NCBI GenBank assembly: GCA_021838635.1
Contig: JAKCDC010000011.1
Coordinates: 1 to 64,000 of the forward strand
Reading direction: 5' to 3'
Source of the DNA: Pseudomonadota bacterium
GTDB taxonomy: Bacteria; Pseudomonadota; Gammaproteobacteria; Steroidobacterales; Steroidobacteraceae
DNA length: 64,000 nucleotides
The translations under genes and the position numbers were made by a program. The first letter of the stretch is position 1. The number at the start of each line of letters is the position of its first letter. Shown piece by piece: positions 33,649 to 43,859 of the stretch. The notes under the pieces are model-generated. The model searched no databases and was not told where the DNA came from. It worked only from the letters and a program-made list of their open reading frames with translations.

Positions 33649-36318
33649 TCAGGCCACCGCGGCCTTGAGCACCCGCTGTGGCTGCGCCACGCCGTAGCCT
33701 TGCGCGAAGTCCACCCCGAGGCTGGTGAGCATCTGGATGATCTCGGCATTCTCGGCGAACTCGGCGATGGTCTTCTTGCCCGTGAGATGGCCGATTTCGT
33801 TGATCGACCGGACCATCTCCCGGTCGATCGGGTCGCGCAGGATCTCGCGCACGAAGCTGCCGTCGATCTTCAGGAAATCCACCGGGAAGTGCTTCAGGTA
33901 CCCGAACGAGGACAATCCGGTGCCGAAGTCATCGAGCGCAAACTTGCAGCCAAGCTCCTTCAGCGCCTGGATGAACCGGTTCGCCTGCGAGAAGCTCGCC
34001 ACCGCGGCGGTCTCGGTGATCTCGAAGCAGATCTTCGAACCGTCCAGTCCGCTGCGGTGGAACTGGTCAATCACGAACGGCAGGAACTTATCGTCCCCGA
34101 GGCTCTGCCCGGAGAGGTTGATGGAGCACATGGCGAGCTTCTCGCGCTCGTCGGCCTCCGAGACCAGCCAGCGGAAGGCGTTCTCGATCACCCAGCGGTC
34201 GATCGCCGGGGTGATGCCGTAGCGCTCGGCTGCGGCGATGAAGTCATTCGGCGTGACGATCCGGCCCGACTCGTCCTTCAGGCGCAGCAACAGCTCATAG
34301 TGCGCGCCGGGATCGGCCTGCTGCAGCGGCTGGATGGCCATGCGGTGCAGTTCGAATCGGCCCTCCTCCAGCGCGGTGTTGATGCGCGCCGCCCACTGCA
34401 TCTCGCGCCGGCGGCGCATCAGCTCCATGTCGTTCTCAGCGAAGCTGTGCACCCGGTTGCGCCCGGCTTCCTTGGCCGCCGCACAGGCGCTGTCGGCGGC
34501 GGAGAGGATCGAGGCGACATCCTCGTTGTCGGCCGTGATCGGCACCACTCCGACACTCGCGCCGAGGCGAAATGTGCGGTCCTCCCACGTGAAGCGGAAA
34601 TTGCGCACGCTCTCGCGCAGCACCTCGGCGGTGCGCATCGCCTCGTCGATCGAGCAGCTCTCGAGCAGGATGCCGAACTCGTCCCCGCCGAGACGCGAGA
34701 GTGTGTCGCGCCAGCGGATCTTCGACTTCAGCAACGCCCCGACCTGCCCGAGCAGGGTGTCCCCAGCACTGTGGCCGCAGGTGTCGTTGACGATCTTGAA
34801 CTGGTCGATGTCGAGGTAGCACAGCGCGTAGGAGGATTCGTGCGCCTTGGCGCTCTTCAGCGCCCGCTCGAGCCGGCTCTCGAACTCCCGCCGGTTCACC
34901 AAGCCGGTGAGCAAGTCGTGGCTGGCGTGGTAGGACAGGCGCCGGTTCAGCTCCCGCGCCTCGCTCACATCATGGAACACCAGTACACCACCGGTGACCT
35001 TGCCGGCCCCGTCGCGGATGGGTGCGGCGGTGCTCTCGACGTACAGTTCGTTGCCATCGCGGCGGATCAACAGCATGGGCCGGACCGACTTGATCGGCCG
35101 CACGCGCCGCACCGACATGGTGAGCGGATTCTCCAGCGGCTCGCAGGTCTCCTCGTGGAAGGCGCGGAAGATCTCCTCCACGGGCCGTCCCATCGCGTTC
35201 TCCAGCCGCCAGCCGGTCAGCGCTTCGGCGACCGGGTTGATGTAGTCGATGACCGATTCGGCATCGGTGGTGATCACCCCGTCGCCGATCGACTGCAGGG
35301 TGATCTGCGCGCTTTCCTTCTCGCGAAACAGCGCCTCCTCGTACAACTTGCGCTCGGTGATGTCGAGCTCGACGCCCACCAGGCGCAGCAGCCGGCCGTG
35401 CTCATCGACCCTTGCGGTGGCCCGGCTCATCACCCAGCGCCACTCGCCGTTGCGATGGCGCATGCGGTGGGTGCTTTCGAAGATCGGCGTCTTGCCGTCG
35501 ATGTGCTCGCGGATGGCCGCCTGCACCCGCGGCAGGTCGTCCGGGTGCACCAGATTGCTCCAATCCGGCGAGCCGCGCAGATCCTCGTCGCGGTAGCCGA
35601 GCATGGCTTTCCAGCGCGGCGAGAAGTACACCTCGTTGTTCTCGACGTCGAAGTCCCACAGCCCGTCGTTGGCGGCCGCTTGGGCGAGGGCGTTGCGCTC
35701 CTCGAGCTTTGCGAGCCGCGACTCGATGCGTACTCGCTCCAGTCCGGTCGCGAGGCTGGTGCCGATGAGTTTCATCAGCAGCTGCTGACTGACGTCCCAG
35801 CTGCGGGGCAGGGTATTGGCCAATCCGAGGAACCCGGCCGGTTTGCCCTGCACCCGCAGGGCCACGAGCAGCACCGAGCCCATGTACAGGGCCGCAAAGC
35901 GCTGGGCTTCGGCCGCCTGCTCGCGTGACGGCTTGGCGGTGTCGGGCAACTGAGACAGACGCAAGTGCTCCAGGCGCGCGTTCAGCCAGGGCAGGGTGTC
36001 GAGCGGGGTTTCCTCCAGGCCCTCGGGGCGGCACTGAGCAAGGGCAGTACGCTCGAACTGCACTTCCTGGATCACCGCGTGCTCGGGGCGCAGCAGCGCG
36101 AGGAACGCGCAGTCCACACCCGTCACCTCACGCAGCAGCCCGAGGTTGCGCTGCAGGCTCGCACTCAGCGTGCCCTTGCGCATGTTCTGTAATTCGACCG
36201 CGATTTGCGTGCAAGTGACGTCGATTCCGATTTTCGACGTTCGGTCCTTCCACGCGTCGGACGACAGAATGTCCGTGGAAGTGAAATCCGCTGGCCTGTC
36301 CGACGGGTGACTCGACAT
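33649..36318 (-). CDS. GAF-PAS-PAS-GGDEF-EAL cyclic-di-GMP enzyme
   Basis: About 889 residues from ATG 36318. Order: GAF-like domain (about 55-210), PAS with PAC (about 225-345, ending LVGVELDITERK), second PAS (about 360-470), GGDEF (about 480-640, intact RLGGDEFGILL) and EAL (about 650-889). The EAL signature is ELLLRLKDESG, with Glu kept. DDFGTGLSSF, INLSGQSLG, FEITET and IAEFAENAEI preserve the catalytic acids, so both activities may be intact. It has no membrane helix, so it is a soluble sensor. Such hybrids tune c-di-GMP for motility or biofilm and fit the surface and pilus genes in the window. Confidence 0.92.
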   Translation of the reverse strand: MSSHPSDRPADFTSTDILSSDAWKDRTSKIGIDVTCTQIAVELQNMRKGTLSASLQRNLGLLREVTGVDCAFLALLRPEHAVIQEVQFERTALAQCRPEGLEETPLDTLPWLNARLEHLRLSQLPDTAKPSREQAAEAQRFAALYMGSVLLVALRVQGKPAGFLGLANTLPRSWDVSQQLLMKLIGTSLATGLERVRIESRLAKLEERNALAQAAANDGLWDFDVENNEVYFSPRWKAMLGYRDEDLRGSPDWSNLVHPDDLPRVQAAIREHIDGKTPIFESTHRMRHRNGEWRWVMSRATARVDEHGRLLRLVGVELDITERKLYEEALFREKESAQITLQSIGDGVITTDAESVIDYINPVAEALTGWRLENAMGRPVEEIFRAFHEETCEPLENPLTMSVRRVRPIKSVRPMLLIRRDGNELYVESTAAPIRDGAGKVTGGVLVFHDVSEARELNRRLSYHASHDLLTGLVNRREFESRLERALKSAKAHESSYALCYLDIDQFKIVNDTCGHSAGDTLLGQVGALLKSKIRWRDTLSRLGGDEFGILLESCSIDEAMRTAEVLRESVRNFRFTWEDRTFRLGASVGVVPITADNEDVASILSAADSACAAAKEAGRNRVHSFAENDMELMRRRREMQWAARINTALEEGRFELHRMAIQPLQQADPGAHYELLLRLKDESGRIVTPNDFIAAAERYGITPAIDRWVIENAFRWLVSEADEREKLAMCSINLSGQSLGDDKFLPFVIDQFHRSGLDGSKICFEITETAAVASFSQANRFIQALKELGCKFALDDFGTGLSSFGYLKHFPVDFLKIDGSFVREILRDPIDREMVRSINEIGHLTGKKTIAEFAENAEIIQMLTSLGVDFAQGYGVAQPQRVLKAAVA

Positions 36319-36564
36319 GAACCGGTAACCTCTAAGCCCGAACCTGCAGCCTACACCCGGGGTATCCCGGGGCATGTGAACTGCCGACTGGTCTTGTGGG
36401 GCGCTCGGACCTTTGGTCTTGTATCGTATGGCAGCGGATTTTCGCATACCTGTTCAGGAACACAAGCTAACGTATTGTTCGGCCAAGGGTTGGGAACTTA
36501 ACAAAATCCGGCCCGGACCTCTCGCGGGTGAGAAGCGGCGCACGCTTCTCGCACACCACTGCGC

Positions 36565-37296
36565 TCAACCGAGTGCTCGGCGAGCCGACTCGAACGTGCG
36601 TTTCAGCTCGGCTGCCATCTCCGCCTGCAGGGTGGCGAGTCCGGCCGCGTCGAGCGTGCGGGGCACGTGCCGCGGCGCACCGATGGCAATTGCGACGCGC
36701 GCAAAGGGCTTGGGGATCACGAACCGGTCCCATTGGATGCGCCAGGCGCGCGAGGCCGCGTAGGCCATGGGCACGATGGGCCGGCCGGACAGCTGCGCCA
36801 AGAGGATCGTACCGGGCTTGAATTGGTACCGCGGCCCGCGCGGGCCGTCCGGGTTGATCGCCGGGGAAATATTCTCTTTGACCAAGGCCTGATAATAATC
36901 ACGCAGCGCGCGCGCGCCGGTGTGGGTCGAGGAGCCTCGGATCGCGTACGCTCCAAGGCGCTGCACCAGCAGCGCACCCAATTCGCCGTCAACCGACGGA
37001 CTGATCAGCCAACCGGCCTTCAGTCCCCGGGCGCGCTGTTCGAGCAGGTACTTGCCGCAGAACAGCTGATGCTGGTGCCAGTAGCACGGGAGCACCGAGG
37101 GTGATTCGGCGAGCGCGGCGAGCAGGTGTTCCTCGCCCTCGATGCGCACGACGCGGCACATGCTCCACCAGGTGCGGATCACCGCCAGGCCCACCGGAAT
37201 GGCGAGCCGGTACAGTGCGCGGCGCAGCGGCGTCATGTGGCGGTCCGAACGGGTGACCGTGCGGTAGAGCGAATTGCGCAGGCCGGGCTCGGTCAT
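36565..37296 (-). CDS. DUF374 lysophospholipid acyltransferase-like protein
   Basis: 243 residues with a basic N-terminal region and one hydrophobic segment (LAIPVGLAVIRTWWSMC). Motifs LPCYWHQHQLFCGKYL, LISPSVDGELGALLVQRLGA, RGSSTHTGARALRDYY and NPDGPRGPRYQFKPGTILLAQ are the DUF374 version of the LPLAT (PlsC-like) active site. It should transfer an acyl group to a lipid or lipid-A-like acceptor at the inner membrane. It is divergent from the P450 gene, with only 58 bp between starts, suggesting a shared control region. Confidence 0.88.
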   Translation of the reverse strand: MTEPGLRNSLYRTVTRSDRHMTPLRRALYRLAIPVGLAVIRTWWSMCRVVRIEGEEHLLAALAESPSVLPCYWHQHQLFCGKYLLEQRARGLKAGWLISPSVDGELGALLVQRLGAYAIRGSSTHTGARALRDYYQALVKENISPAINPDGPRGPRYQFKPGTILLAQLSGRPIVPMAYAASRAWRIQWDRFVIPKPFARVAIAIGAPRHVPRTLDAAGLATLQAEMAAELKRTFESARRALG

Positions 37297-37354
37297 GCGG
37301 GGCAGACTCCGATGGGATCGGCAGGAGCGCCGACGGGTATAATCGAGAGCTTAC

Positions 37355-38671
37355 ATGAGCACGACCGAGACAACCCAGCAGGGCCCGCCGGTAGCGGACA
37401 AGACCTTCGACATCGGCTCCACGGACGACTCCCTGGAGTACATGATCAAGCTGTTCGCCGCGCACGGTGATCTTTACCGGGTGTACGTTCCGGCGCGCAA
37501 GTCCTACACCTACGTGGTGCATCACCCGGAAGACGTCAAACGCATCCTGGTCTCGAACCACCGCAACTACACCAAGGGTATCGGCCTTGACCGGGTGAAG
37601 ATTCTGCTCGGCAATGGGATCATGACCAGCGAGGGCGAGTTCTGGCGCCGCCAGCGCATGATGCTGCAGCCGCTGTTCCACCGCCGGGTCATCACCGAAT
37701 TTGCCGAGGTCATCGCCGCCGCCAACGACGGACTGCTCGTGCGCTGGGCGGATGCGGCGCGCGCCGGGGAGCCGATCAATCTCACCGACGAGATGAGCGA
37801 GCTCACCTTGAGCATTGTGTTGAAGGCGATCTTCGGACGCGATCTTGAGCACATGAACGCCGAGCTCGGCGGTAACCCGTTCGAGGTGGTGACCAAGGAG
37901 CAGGCGCGCAACCTGCAGTTTGCCTACAAGTTCCGCTCCCTGACCCGTCTGGTGGCCGACCTGCTCGCGCGCCGACGCGAGCGTGACGAGGAGCATTTCG
38001 ACTACGTCGCGATGCTCATGAGCGCCCGCGACAAGGACACCGGCGCGCCCATGAGCGACCGGGAACTGATCGACGAGATCATGACGTTGGTGGTTGCCGG
38101 GCACGAGACCACCGCGAGCGGGCTGAACTGGACCTGGTACCTGCTTGCGCAGCACCCCGAGGTCGAGGCAAAGCTGCATGCCGAACTCGACGCCTCGCCG
38201 GCGGCCGCGCTGCGCGCGGCGAGTCTCGCCGAGATCGAGCAGCTCTCCTACACGCGCCAGGTGATCGACGAGGCGCTGCGGCTGTATCCGCCCGGCTGGT
38301 TGCTCTCGCGACGCACGATCGAGCCGGATGTACTCTGCGGCTACCAGATCCCGGCTGGCGCCAACGTGTTGCTGCCGCTGTATCTGCTGCACCGGCACCC
38401 GCGCTACTGGCGCGATCCGGATGTTTTCATGCCGGAGCGTTTCGACCGCGAACACGAGGCCGAGCGGCCGCGGTTCGCGTACATGCCGTTCGCCGCCGGG
38501 CCGCGCCATTGCATCGGTGAGACGTTCGCACTCTATGAGATGCTGATGCACGTGCAGCGCGTGGCGCGCGAGTTTCGACTGGTCCACGTGCCGCGCGAAC
38601 CGTTCGCGCTCGAGGCGCAGATCAATCTGCGCACCCGTCACCCCGTTTACATGAGATTGGAACGTCGCTGA
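37355..38671 (+). CDS. Cytochrome P450
   Basis: 438 residues, soluble bacterial P450. The I-helix is TLVVAGHETTASGLNW, the K-helix ExxR lies in DEALRLYPPG, and the heme loop PFAAGPRHCIGETF carries the Cys ligand near residue 386. Helix C has FWRRQRMMLQPLF. Its TGA shares a base with the ATG of the next gene (TGATG), so translation is coupled to the fatty-acyl-AMP ligase-carrier protein. A substrate tethered to that carrier, as for BioI-type or NRPS-tailoring P450s, is a reasonable inference. No redox partner is adjacent. Confidence 0.95.
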   Translation: MSTTETTQQGPPVADKTFDIGSTDDSLEYMIKLFAAHGDLYRVYVPARKSYTYVVHHPEDVKRILVSNHRNYTKGIGLDRVKILLGNGIMTSEGEFWRRQRMMLQPLFHRRVITEFAEVIAAANDGLLVRWADAARAGEPINLTDEMSELTLSIVLKAIFGRDLEHMNAELGGNPFEVVTKEQARNLQFAYKFRSLTRLVADLLARRRERDEEHFDYVAMLMSARDKDTGAPMSDRELIDEIMTLVVAGHETTASGLNWTWYLLAQHPEVEAKLHAELDASPAAALRAASLAEIEQLSYTRQVIDEALRLYPPGWLLSRRTIEPDVLCGYQIPAGANVLLPLYLLHRHPRYWRDPDVFMPERFDREHEAERPRFAYMPFAAGPRHCIGETFALYEMLMHVQRVAREFRLVHVPREPFALEAQINLRTRHPVYMRLERR

Positions 38672-40626
38672 TGATAAATGTCACGACCTTGATCGAGCTG
38701 CTCGAGGCCAACCGCCGGTTCCCGCGAGCCATCACCTACCACGAGGGCGAGAAGGATGCCCGCACGGTCGCCTTCGCTGAACTGCACGAGCGCGCCCTCG
38801 GTATCCTCCATCATCTGCAGAAGCTCGGGGCCCGCCCGGGCGATAAACTCATCCTGTTCCTCGGCAACAACGAGCAGTTCATCGACGCGTTCTGGGCGGC
38901 GGTGCTCGGGGGCATCGTGCCGGTGCCGATTGCACTGGGCATCAGCGATGAGCACCGCCACAAGCTGCTGCGCATCGCGCGGCGTCTTGGCGAGCCGTTG
39001 ATCTACACCGAGCGACGCTCGCTTGAGCGCATCGGCACGTTCGCCGCCGAGACGGATCAGACCGAGACTTTCCAGGCGCTGCGCCGCCGGGCATTCCTGG
39101 TCGATGATCTCGATGACATCTCGCGCGCCGGCAAGGTGCACACCGCCCGTCCCGAGGACGTCGCCTTCATTCAGTTCTCCTCCGGCTCGACCAGCGAGCC
39201 GAAGGGCGTTGTGCTCACGCACGGCAACATCCTCGCCAATGCACGCGGTTCGACCGAGGTGGCCGGATTCAACGCCGAGGACGTCAGTCTCTCCTGGATG
39301 CCGCTCACCCACGATATGGGGCTGATCGGCTTTCACCTGATCATGTTCTTCAACCGGGTGCACACGCACCTGATGCCCACGGAGCTGTTCGTGCGCCGGC
39401 CGCTGCTGTGGTTGCAGCTGGCGAGCCGCATCCGCGCCACCATTCTCTGTTCACCGAATTTCGGCTACAAGCATTATCTGAAGGTGCTCGGCGATCGTCC
39501 CGTCGAGGATCTCGACCTGCAGCATGTTCGGCTCATCTTCAACGGTGCGGAGCCGATTTCGGTGGCGCTGTGCCGACAGTTCCTGGCGCGCATGGCGCCG
39601 GCGCGGCTCAACGCCAACGCGATGTACCCGGTGTACGGGCTGGCCGAGGCCTCCCTCGCGGTGAGTTTCCCGCCGCCGGGGGCGCCGCTGCGCACCCTGG
39701 TGGTCAATCGCCACGGACTCACCGTGGGCCACGAGGTGCAGCCGGTGCCGGCCGGGCAGCGCGACGGTATCGAGCTGGTCTCGGAAGGCAAGGCCATTCC
39801 GTACTGCACGGTGCGCATCGCTGACGATGAGGACCGGCCGCTGCCCGAGGGGCGGGCCGGTCACCTGCTCATGCGCGGCGACAATGTCACGCACGGCTAC
39901 TTCGAGAACCCCGAGGCCAACGCCGCGGCGTTCACCGCGGAGGGGTGGTTGCGCACCGGGGATCTGGCCGTCGTGTACGAGGGCGACCTCTATGTCACCG
40001 GGCGGGCGAAGGAAATCATCTTCGTCAACGGCCAGAACTACTACCCGCACGACCTGGAGTCGATCCTGCAGTCGATCGAGGGCCTGGAACTGGGCAAAGT
40101 CGTCGCCGCCGGCGTGCCGGCCGCGGACGGTGAGAGCGAGCAGCTGGCGCTGTTCGTGCTGCACCGCGGCGCGGTCGAGGACTTCGTGGCGCTCGCCAAC
40201 GCTGCGGCGCGTCGGCTCAACGAGCAGACCGGCCTCGAGGTGGCCAATGTCGTGCCGGTCATGCGCATTCCGAAGACCACCAGCGGCAAGATCCAACGTC
40301 ACCTGCTGGAGGAGGCTTACGCCAATGGGGATTTCGACGCGGAGCTGAAGGCGCTCGCCGCGCTGCGCGAGGCGCGCGGCGGTGGCGCCGCGGCGCGCAG
40401 CGCCATCGAGGAGAAACTCAAGGGCATCTGCGAGACGGCGCTCGGCGGGCGGCGCGTGGATGTCACCGACAACCTGTTCGAACTGGGGGCGAGTTCGCTG
40501 AAGCTGATCGAGATCCACGAGCACATCGATCGTGAGTACCCGGGCAAGATCGACCTGACGGAGCTCTTTGACTTCCCAACCATCGGTGAGCTTGCGACCC
40601 ATCTGGAGGGCAAGCTCGCCGGCTGA
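38671..40626 (+). CDS. Fatty-acyl-AMP ligase fused to an acyl carrier protein domain
   Basis: 651 residues. Residues 1 to about 555 are an ANL adenylating enzyme: FIQFSSGSTSEPKGVVLTHG (P-loop), YPVYGLAEASLAVSF, GWLRTGDLAV, GRAKEIIFVNGQNYYPHDLE and a PKTTSGKIQR end. These are of the fatty-acyl-AMP ligase (FAAL) type, which loads carriers rather than CoA. Residues about 570-651 form a carrier domain, LFELGASSLKLIEIHEHID, with a Ser for phosphopantetheine. The protein thus activates a fatty acid and holds it on its own ACP, presumably for the P450 encoded just upstream. Confidence 0.92.
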   Translation: MINVTTLIELLEANRRFPRAITYHEGEKDARTVAFAELHERALGILHHLQKLGARPGDKLILFLGNNEQFIDAFWAAVLGGIVPVPIALGISDEHRHKLLRIARRLGEPLIYTERRSLERIGTFAAETDQTETFQALRRRAFLVDDLDDISRAGKVHTARPEDVAFIQFSSGSTSEPKGVVLTHGNILANARGSTEVAGFNAEDVSLSWMPLTHDMGLIGFHLIMFFNRVHTHLMPTELFVRRPLLWLQLASRIRATILCSPNFGYKHYLKVLGDRPVEDLDLQHVRLIFNGAEPISVALCRQFLARMAPARLNANAMYPVYGLAEASLAVSFPPPGAPLRTLVVNRHGLTVGHEVQPVPAGQRDGIELVSEGKAIPYCTVRIADDEDRPLPEGRAGHLLMRGDNVTHGYFENPEANAAAFTAEGWLRTGDLAVVYEGDLYVTGRAKEIIFVNGQNYYPHDLESILQSIEGLELGKVVAAGVPAADGESEQLALFVLHRGAVEDFVALANAAARRLNEQTGLEVANVVPVMRIPKTTSGKIQRHLLEEAYANGDFDAELKALAALREARGGGAAARSAIEEKLKGICETALGGRRVDVTDNLFELGASSLKLIEIHEHIDREYPGKIDLTELFDFPTIGELATHLEGKLAG

Positions 40627-40634
40627 GTGGCCGG

Positions 40635-41513
40635 TCAGCGCCCCTGGAATTCCAGGCGCATGGACAGATCGACCGCACGCACGTGCTTGGTGAGCGCGCC
40701 GACGGAGATGAAGTCGACCCCGGTGGCGGCGATCTGACCGATGTTCTCCAGGCTCACGCTGCCGGAGGCCTCCAGTTGCACTGCTCGGCCACGGGCGCGA
40801 TTGCGCCTGACCGCCTCCCGCATGTCTTGCAGCGAGAACTCATCGAGCATGACGATATCCGGGGCCGCCGCGAAGGCCTGCTCCAGTTCGTCCAGGGACT
40901 CGACCTCGACCTCGATGCGCACGCCGGCGGCCAAGCGGCGCGCGGCGTCCACCGCCGCGCCGATCGAGCCGGCTGCGAGAATGTGGTTCTCCTTGATGAG
41001 CACCATGTCGTAGAGTCCCATGCGGTGATTGGCGCTCCCGCCGCAACGCACTGCGTATTTCTGCGCGGTGCGCAGCCCGGGCAGGGTCTTGCGGGTGTCG
41101 AGCACGGTGCAGCCGGTGCCCGCCACGGCCTGGGCAAAACGGTGTGCGGCGGTCGCGGTCCCCGAGAGCAATTGCAGGAAATTCAGCGCCGTGCGCTCCC
41201 CGGTGAGCACTCCGCGCGCGGCGCCTTCCACCGTGCACACCAGCGCGCCGGGCGCGAGCGGCGCACCTTCGGCCACGTGCCAGGTGAGCCGGATCTGCGG
41301 GTCGAGCTGGCCGAAGCAGGCTTCGACCCAGGGCTGCCCGCAGAGGATCGCCGCCTCGCGGCTCACGATCTGGCCGCGCACCCGCTGCTCGGGCGGGACC
41401 AGTGCGGCGGTGACGTCGCCGCGACCGACGTCCTCCTGCAGTGCGGTGCTGACCTGGGCATCGAGGTCGGCGGGGGGGAGCAGGGCGGGGTGCGCAGGGA
41501 TCGGTTCGCTCAT
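40635..41513 (-). CDS. nadC: Nicotinate-nucleotide pyrophosphorylase (carboxylating)
   Basis: 292 residues, NAD biosynthesis: quinolinate plus PRPP to nicotinate mononucleotide. Family segments: ALQEDVGRGDVT, GERTALNFLQLLSGTAT, DTRKTLPGLRTAQKYAVRCG, HRMGLYDMVLIKENHI, EVEVESLDELEQA, DIVMLDEFS, LEASGSVSLENIGQIAATGVDFISVGALTKHV. All substrate-contact residues appear intact. Start ATG 41513. Convergent with the ligase gene (8-bp gap). Confidence 0.97.
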   Translation of the reverse strand: MSEPIPAHPALLPPADLDAQVSTALQEDVGRGDVTAALVPPEQRVRGQIVSREAAILCGQPWVEACFGQLDPQIRLTWHVAEGAPLAPGALVCTVEGAARGVLTGERTALNFLQLLSGTATAAHRFAQAVAGTGCTVLDTRKTLPGLRTAQKYAVRCGGSANHRMGLYDMVLIKENHILAAGSIGAAVDAARRLAAGVRIEVEVESLDELEQAFAAAPDIVMLDEFSLQDMREAVRRNRARGRAVQLEASGSVSLENIGQIAATGVDFISVGALTKHVRAVDLSMRLEFQGR

Positions 41514-41578
41514 GCACCGAGGCTACCATGCGCAACGGGGATTGAACCTGTGCCGTGCGGCCTCATAATGGCAGGCGC

Positions 41579-41776
41579 ATGCCCGAGGTTCCCGCGCTGG
41601 CGTCCCGTCCTCCCCCCTCTCCCTGCGTCAAGATCTGTTCGCTGGATGAGCGGGGATATTGTGTCGGCTGCCTGCGGACCGTGGCGGAGATCGCCCGCTG
41701 GAGCGCGCTCAGCGCCGCGGAGCAATGGCAAGTGATCGCCGCGATTGAGCGGCGCAAGATGTCCCTGAAGAGGTGA
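41579..41776 (+). CDS. DUF1289 small protein
   Basis: 65 residues with the family's motif [20 protein letters not shown] and [20 protein letters not shown]. The four Cys suggest a metal site (two Cys pairs). It sits four bases before grxD on the same strand, so the two are co-expressed. A link to Fe-S metabolism is possible from this context; function unknown. Confidence 0.9.
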   Translation: MPEVPALASRPPPSPCVKICSLDERGYCVGCLRTVAEIARWSALSAAEQWQVIAAIERRKMSLKR

Positions 41777-41780
41777 AGCG

Positions 41781-42110
41781 ATGGACGTGGTGGAGAAGAT
41801 CAAGGCCGAGATCGGCGCCGCACCGGTGGTGCTGTTCATGAAGGGCACGCCGGATTTTCCGCAGTGCGGTTTCTCGGCGCAGACGGTTGCGGCGCTGCGC
41901 GCCCTTGGCGCGCAGTTCAAGGCGGTCAATATTTTCGAAGATCCGGAGCTGCGCGAGGGGCTCAAGCGCTACTCGAACTGGCCGACCTATCCGCAGCTGT
42001 ACGTCAACGGTGAGCTGCTCGGCGGTTGCGACATCGCGCTCGAGATGTACCAGAGCGGGGAGCTTGAGAAAGTGCTCTCCGGCGCCGGTGCGCTCGGCGT
42101 GCAGGCGTAG
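41781..42110 (+). CDS. grxD: Monothiol glutaredoxin, Grx4 type
   Basis: 109 residues. The active site [13 protein letters not shown] has the monothiol CGFS signature; [20 protein letters not shown] and EMYQSGEL complete the glutathione site. Such proteins hold a [2Fe-2S] cluster with glutathione and pass it on or sense iron. Translation is probably coupled to DUF1289. Confidence 0.97.
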   Translation: MDVVEKIKAEIGAAPVVLFMKGTPDFPQCGFSAQTVAALRALGAQFKAVNIFEDPELREGLKRYSNWPTYPQLYVNGELLGGCDIALEMYQSGELEKVLSGAGALGVQA

Positions 42111-42117
42111 AAGTCCC

Positions 42118-42807
42118 TCAGGACTCCTCGCTCTCCCCCGGCTGGCTCTGCCAGCCGAGGGCGAGAGTGCGCTCCTGCGCCTCGCTGAAGCTCTCGTGCA
42201 GCCGGTTGCACACCAGACAGAACAGATCCGCCGTGCGCTGCGCGTCGTAGCTGGCCGAGTGCGCGCTCGCCGGATCCCACTGCAGTCCGGCCACCATCGC
42301 CGCCTTGGCGAGCACCGTCTGGCCGAGGGCTGCGCCCGCCAGCGTCGCGGTGTCGAAGCATGAAAAGGGGTGGAAGGGATTGCGCTTCAGGTCGGCGCGT
42401 TTGACCGTGGCATTGAGAAACCCCAGGTCGAACGCCGCGTTGTGACCGACCAGGATCGCCCGCCGACAGCCGTAGTCGCGGATCGCGTGGCGGATTTCGC
42501 GGAAGATGCGCTGCAGCGCGTCATGCTCCGGCAGCGCCGGGCGCAGCGGATGAAACGGGTCGATGCCCGTCACCTGCAGCGCCGCAGGCTCCAGCCGAGC
42601 GCCTTCGAACGGCTTGACGTGGTAGCAATGCGTTGCGCCACGGTGCAGCACGCCGTCGGCATCTATGTCGATCATCACCGCCGCGATCTCGAGCAGCGCA
42701 TCAGTGGTTGCGTTGAAGCCGCCGGTTTCGACGTCGACCACGACGGGCAGGAAGCCGCGGAAGCGACTGGCCATGGGGCCACGCACGGGGATATTCGGTT
42801 CGCTCAT
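42118..42807 (-). CDS. rnt: Ribonuclease T
   Basis: 229 residues, DEDDh exonuclease that trims tRNA and other stable RNA 3' ends. Exo I is [19 protein letters not shown], Exo II has [14 protein letters not shown], Exo [20 protein letters not shown]. The start at 42807 overlaps the pyrC stop by ATGA, so it is the last gene of a pepA-pyrC-rnt operon. Confidence 0.95.
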   Translation of the reverse strand: MSEPNIPVRGPMASRFRGFLPVVVDVETGGFNATTDALLEIAAVMIDIDADGVLHRGATHCYHVKPFEGARLEPAALQVTGIDPFHPLRPALPEHDALQRIFREIRHAIRDYGCRRAILVGHNAAFDLGFLNATVKRADLKRNPFHPFSCFDTATLAGAALGQTVLAKAAMVAGLQWDPASAHSASYDAQRTADLFCLVCNRLHESFSEAQERTLALGWQSQPGESEES

Positions 42808-43859
42808 GCGTGTTGCACCGTCTCCAGACGCCAGCCGATGCGCTCCCCGGCGCGCAGCGGCACGAGCTCCTCGGTCCCGAACGGATAGCGTTCCGGGACC
42901 GTCCAAGGCGATTTCACCAGGCGCACGCGGCCCTCATTGCGCGGCAGCCCGTAGAAGTCCGCGCCGTGGTGTGCCGCGAACGCCTCGAGGTGCGCGAGCG
43001 CACCGAGCGCTTCGAACGCCTCCGCGTACAGCTCGAGTGCCGCATGCGCCGAGAAGATCCCGGCGCAGCCGCAGGCGTTCTCCTTGGCGGTGCGGGCGTG
43101 CGGGGCGCTGTCGGTGCCGAGGAACAGCCGGGGGGTGCCGCTGGCGACCGCCGCGCACAGCGCCTCGCGATCGACCTCGGATTTCAGCACCGGCAGACAG
43201 TAGTGATGCGGTCGGATGCCGCCCGTGAACAGCGCGTTGCGGTTCATCAGCAGATGCTGAGGCGTGACCGTGGCGGCGACGCCGGCGCGCGCACCGAGCA
43301 CGAACTGCACGGCCGCACGCGTGGTGATGTGTTCGAACACGATGCGCAGGCGTGTGAAGCGCTCGGTGAGCGGTGCGAGCACCTGGTCGATGAAACGGGC
43401 CTCGCGGTCGAACACGTCGACCTGCGGATCGGTCACCTCGCCGTGTACCTGCAGCGTCAGGCCCGTCTCCTGCATCCGCTCCAGCACCGCGTCCAGCGCG
43501 CGGATGTCAGTCACGCCGGCATCCGAGTGGGTGGTGGCGCCGGCCGGATACAGCTTGCAGCCGAGAATGCCCTCGTGCCGGCGGGCGCGCTCGATCTCCT
43601 CCGGCGCCGTGTGGTCGGTGAGGTACAGGCTCATGAGCGGTTCGAAACGGCTGTCCGCCGGCAGCGCGGCGAGGATGCGCTCGCGGTAAGCGCTCGCATC
43701 GCCCACGCTGCGCACCGGCGGACGCAGGTTCGGCATGATCAGCGCGCGCGCAAAGCGCGCCGCCGTGAACGGGACCACCGCCGCCATCGCCTGCCCGTCG
43801 CGCACGTGCAGGTGAAAGTCATCGGGACGGCGCAGCGTGAGCACCTCGATTGCCGTCAT
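42804..43859 (-). CDS. pyrC: Dihydroorotase, class II
   Basis: 351 residues, third step of pyrimidine synthesis. The metal site is complete: [11 protein letters not shown] (His-x-His), [11 protein letters not shown] (carboxylated Lys), LQVHGEV and FEHITTR (His), LGTDSAPH (Asp). The start at 43859 overlaps the aminopeptidase stop by ATGA, and its stop overlaps the rnt start. Confidence 0.96.
   Translation of the reverse strand: MTAIEVLTLRRPDDFHLHVRDGQAMAAVVPFTAARFARALIMPNLRPPVRSVGDASAYRERILAALPADSRFEPLMSLYLTDHTAPEEIERARRHEGILGCKLYPAGATTHSDAGVTDIRALDAVLERMQETGLTLQVHGEVTDPQVDVFDREARFIDQVLAPLTERFTRLRIVFEHITTRAAVQFVLGARAGVAATVTPQHLLMNRNALFTGGIRPHHYCLPVLKSEVDREALCAAVASGTPRLFLGTDSAPHARTAKENACGCAGIFSAHAALELYAEAFEALGALAHLEAFAAHHGADFYGLPRNEGRVRLVKSPWTVPERYPFGTEELVPLRAGERIGWRLETVQHA

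Noticed and set aside
33700..35928. 742-codon plus-strand ORF over the GGDEF-EAL gene
   Set aside because: Antisense shadow of a five-domain protein with intact catalytic motifs.
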